A stretch of DNA of 14,160 nt from Rhodocyclaceae bacterium (GTDB taxonomy: Bacteria; Pseudomonadota; Gammaproteobacteria; Burkholderiales; Rhodocyclaceae), in NCBI GenBank assembly GCA_025361105.1, contig JANYAW010000257.1, positions 1 to 14,160 on the forward strand, written 5' to 3'. The notes beneath the pieces were generated by a model. The model did no database searches and was not told the DNA's origin. It was given only the letters and a program-made list of their open reading frames with translations. The position numbers were made by a program, and so were the translations under genes. Positions 13,564-14,160 of the stretch are shown here, one piece after another (position 1 is the first letter of the stretch; each line of letters begins with the position of its first letter).

Positions 13564-14160
13564 ATGAAAAAAATTCTCGCGGGACTCATCATCGTGATTG
13601 TCGGCGTAGCGATTTTCCATTTCGCCACCCTACCTCCCGCGCCGCCCGAGATTCCTCCTGTACCTGCAAAAATCGCAACTCCCACAATCCCCGCGCTGAC
13701 TGCCTATGACATGCCGACTGGCCAAGTGCCGGTATCAAAAGAGCCCTTCGCGGCGACCTTCCGTAGCGTCGCGATTTCCGATTTGGTCGAACGCAATATG
13801 GCCACTGGTGTGTATACCGGCACGCCGTATTGGACGCAGCGCAAAGAATGGTTTGAGCAGAATTTCTATGCCACGTTGGCCGGCAAAAAAGTTTGGAAAG
13901 CTGGCACCTCGCCCGCCACGCATCAACGTGGCGATGCTGTGGATTGGGAGTTCGTGCCGATTCCACAATACGTGCCACCGTCTTGTGATCAAGTGCAGCC
14001 AACGGGATACGACGCAGAAGGCTGTCGTTATGTGAATGCACTGTTCAAGGAAGTGGAGGCTGTCGATAAAGCCAAAGCCCAACGCATGCGCGATCAAGTG
14101 CGACGCGGGCGCGATGTGTGGTTCAAAGGCACGTTTGGCAATCAGGATGAGAACACGCTC
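13564..14160 (+). CDS. unrecognised membrane-anchored or secreted protein, N-terminal part
   Basis: The frame is open from the ATG at 13564 to the window end (199 codons, no stop), so the gene is truncated by the window. GGGGAG (13551-13556) lies seven bases upstream and supports this start over the ATG at 13558. Residues 2-21 are basic then strongly hydrophobic (KKILAGLIIVIVGVAIF), a signal anchor or uncleaved signal peptide. A proline-rich stretch (about 23-45) follows, then a soluble domain rich in Trp and Tyr, with two Cys (in PPSCDQ and EGCRY) and the segment RRGRDVWFKGTFGNQDEN at the window edge. The export signal implies a periplasmic location. I do not recognise the family. A periplasmic redox or cytochrome-like protein is conceivable, but no CXXCH motif is visible here. 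It starts 133 nt after the channel gene with no terminator between, so read-through is possible. Confidence 0.75.
   Translation, partial: MKKILAGLIIVIVGVAIFHFATLPPAPPEIPPVPAKIATPTIPALTAYDMPTGQVPVSKEPFAATFRSVAISDLVERNMATGVYTGTPYWTQRKEWFEQNFYATLAGKKVWKAGTSPATHQRGDAVDWEFVPIPQYVPPSCDQVQPTGYDAEGCRYVNALFKEVEAVDKAKAQRMRDQVRRGRDVWFKGTFGNQDENTL

Overview
The window looks like ordinary chromosome of a betaproteobacterium, probably Burkholderiales or a close relative. CysB, the GltIJKL glutamate/aspartate importer, an Atm1-type exporter, YciA and a MexAB-OprM-like efflux operon all read as proteobacterial housekeeping or envelope genes. GC content is moderate by eye, and base use is even along the window. 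The order is not assigned firmly because no marker gene was compared.

Layout. (1) 1-1021: cysB on the + strand, behind a leader with nested inverted repeats. (2) 1022-1218: convergent gap with a dispersed-repeat copy, a possible small RNA and a strong intrinsic terminator. (3) 1219-4397: gltIJKL on the - strand, in the order substrate-binding protein, two permeases, ATPase, with a perfect 11-bp hairpin between gltI and gltJ. (4) 4518-6332: Atm1-like ABC exporter on the - strand. (5) 6406-7614: yciA-type acyl-CoA thioesterase and a FliA-family sigma factor, both +, 15 nt apart. (6) 7742-13430: three-gene RND efflux operon (adaptor lipoprotein, inner-membrane pump, outer-membrane channel). (7) 13564 to the window end: the N-terminal part of an unrecognised membrane-anchored protein.

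The genes form separate units rather than one pathway: sulfur-responsive regulation (cysB), amino-acid uptake (glt), glutathione-linked export (atm1-like), acyl-CoA turnover plus a sigma factor, and multidrug efflux. No transcriptional repressor gene adjoins the efflux operon.

The most unusual feature is a dispersed repeat of about 27 bp, present five times. Three copies are intergenic: after cysB, between gltI and gltJ, and before the RND adaptor. Two lie inside the outer-membrane channel gene, in opposite orientations, and are translated without breaking the frame. It resembles REP elements or coding-region palindromic elements. I do not recognise it as a named family. Second in interest is the C/U-rich, hairpin-rich RNA candidate ending at the terminator downstream of cysB.
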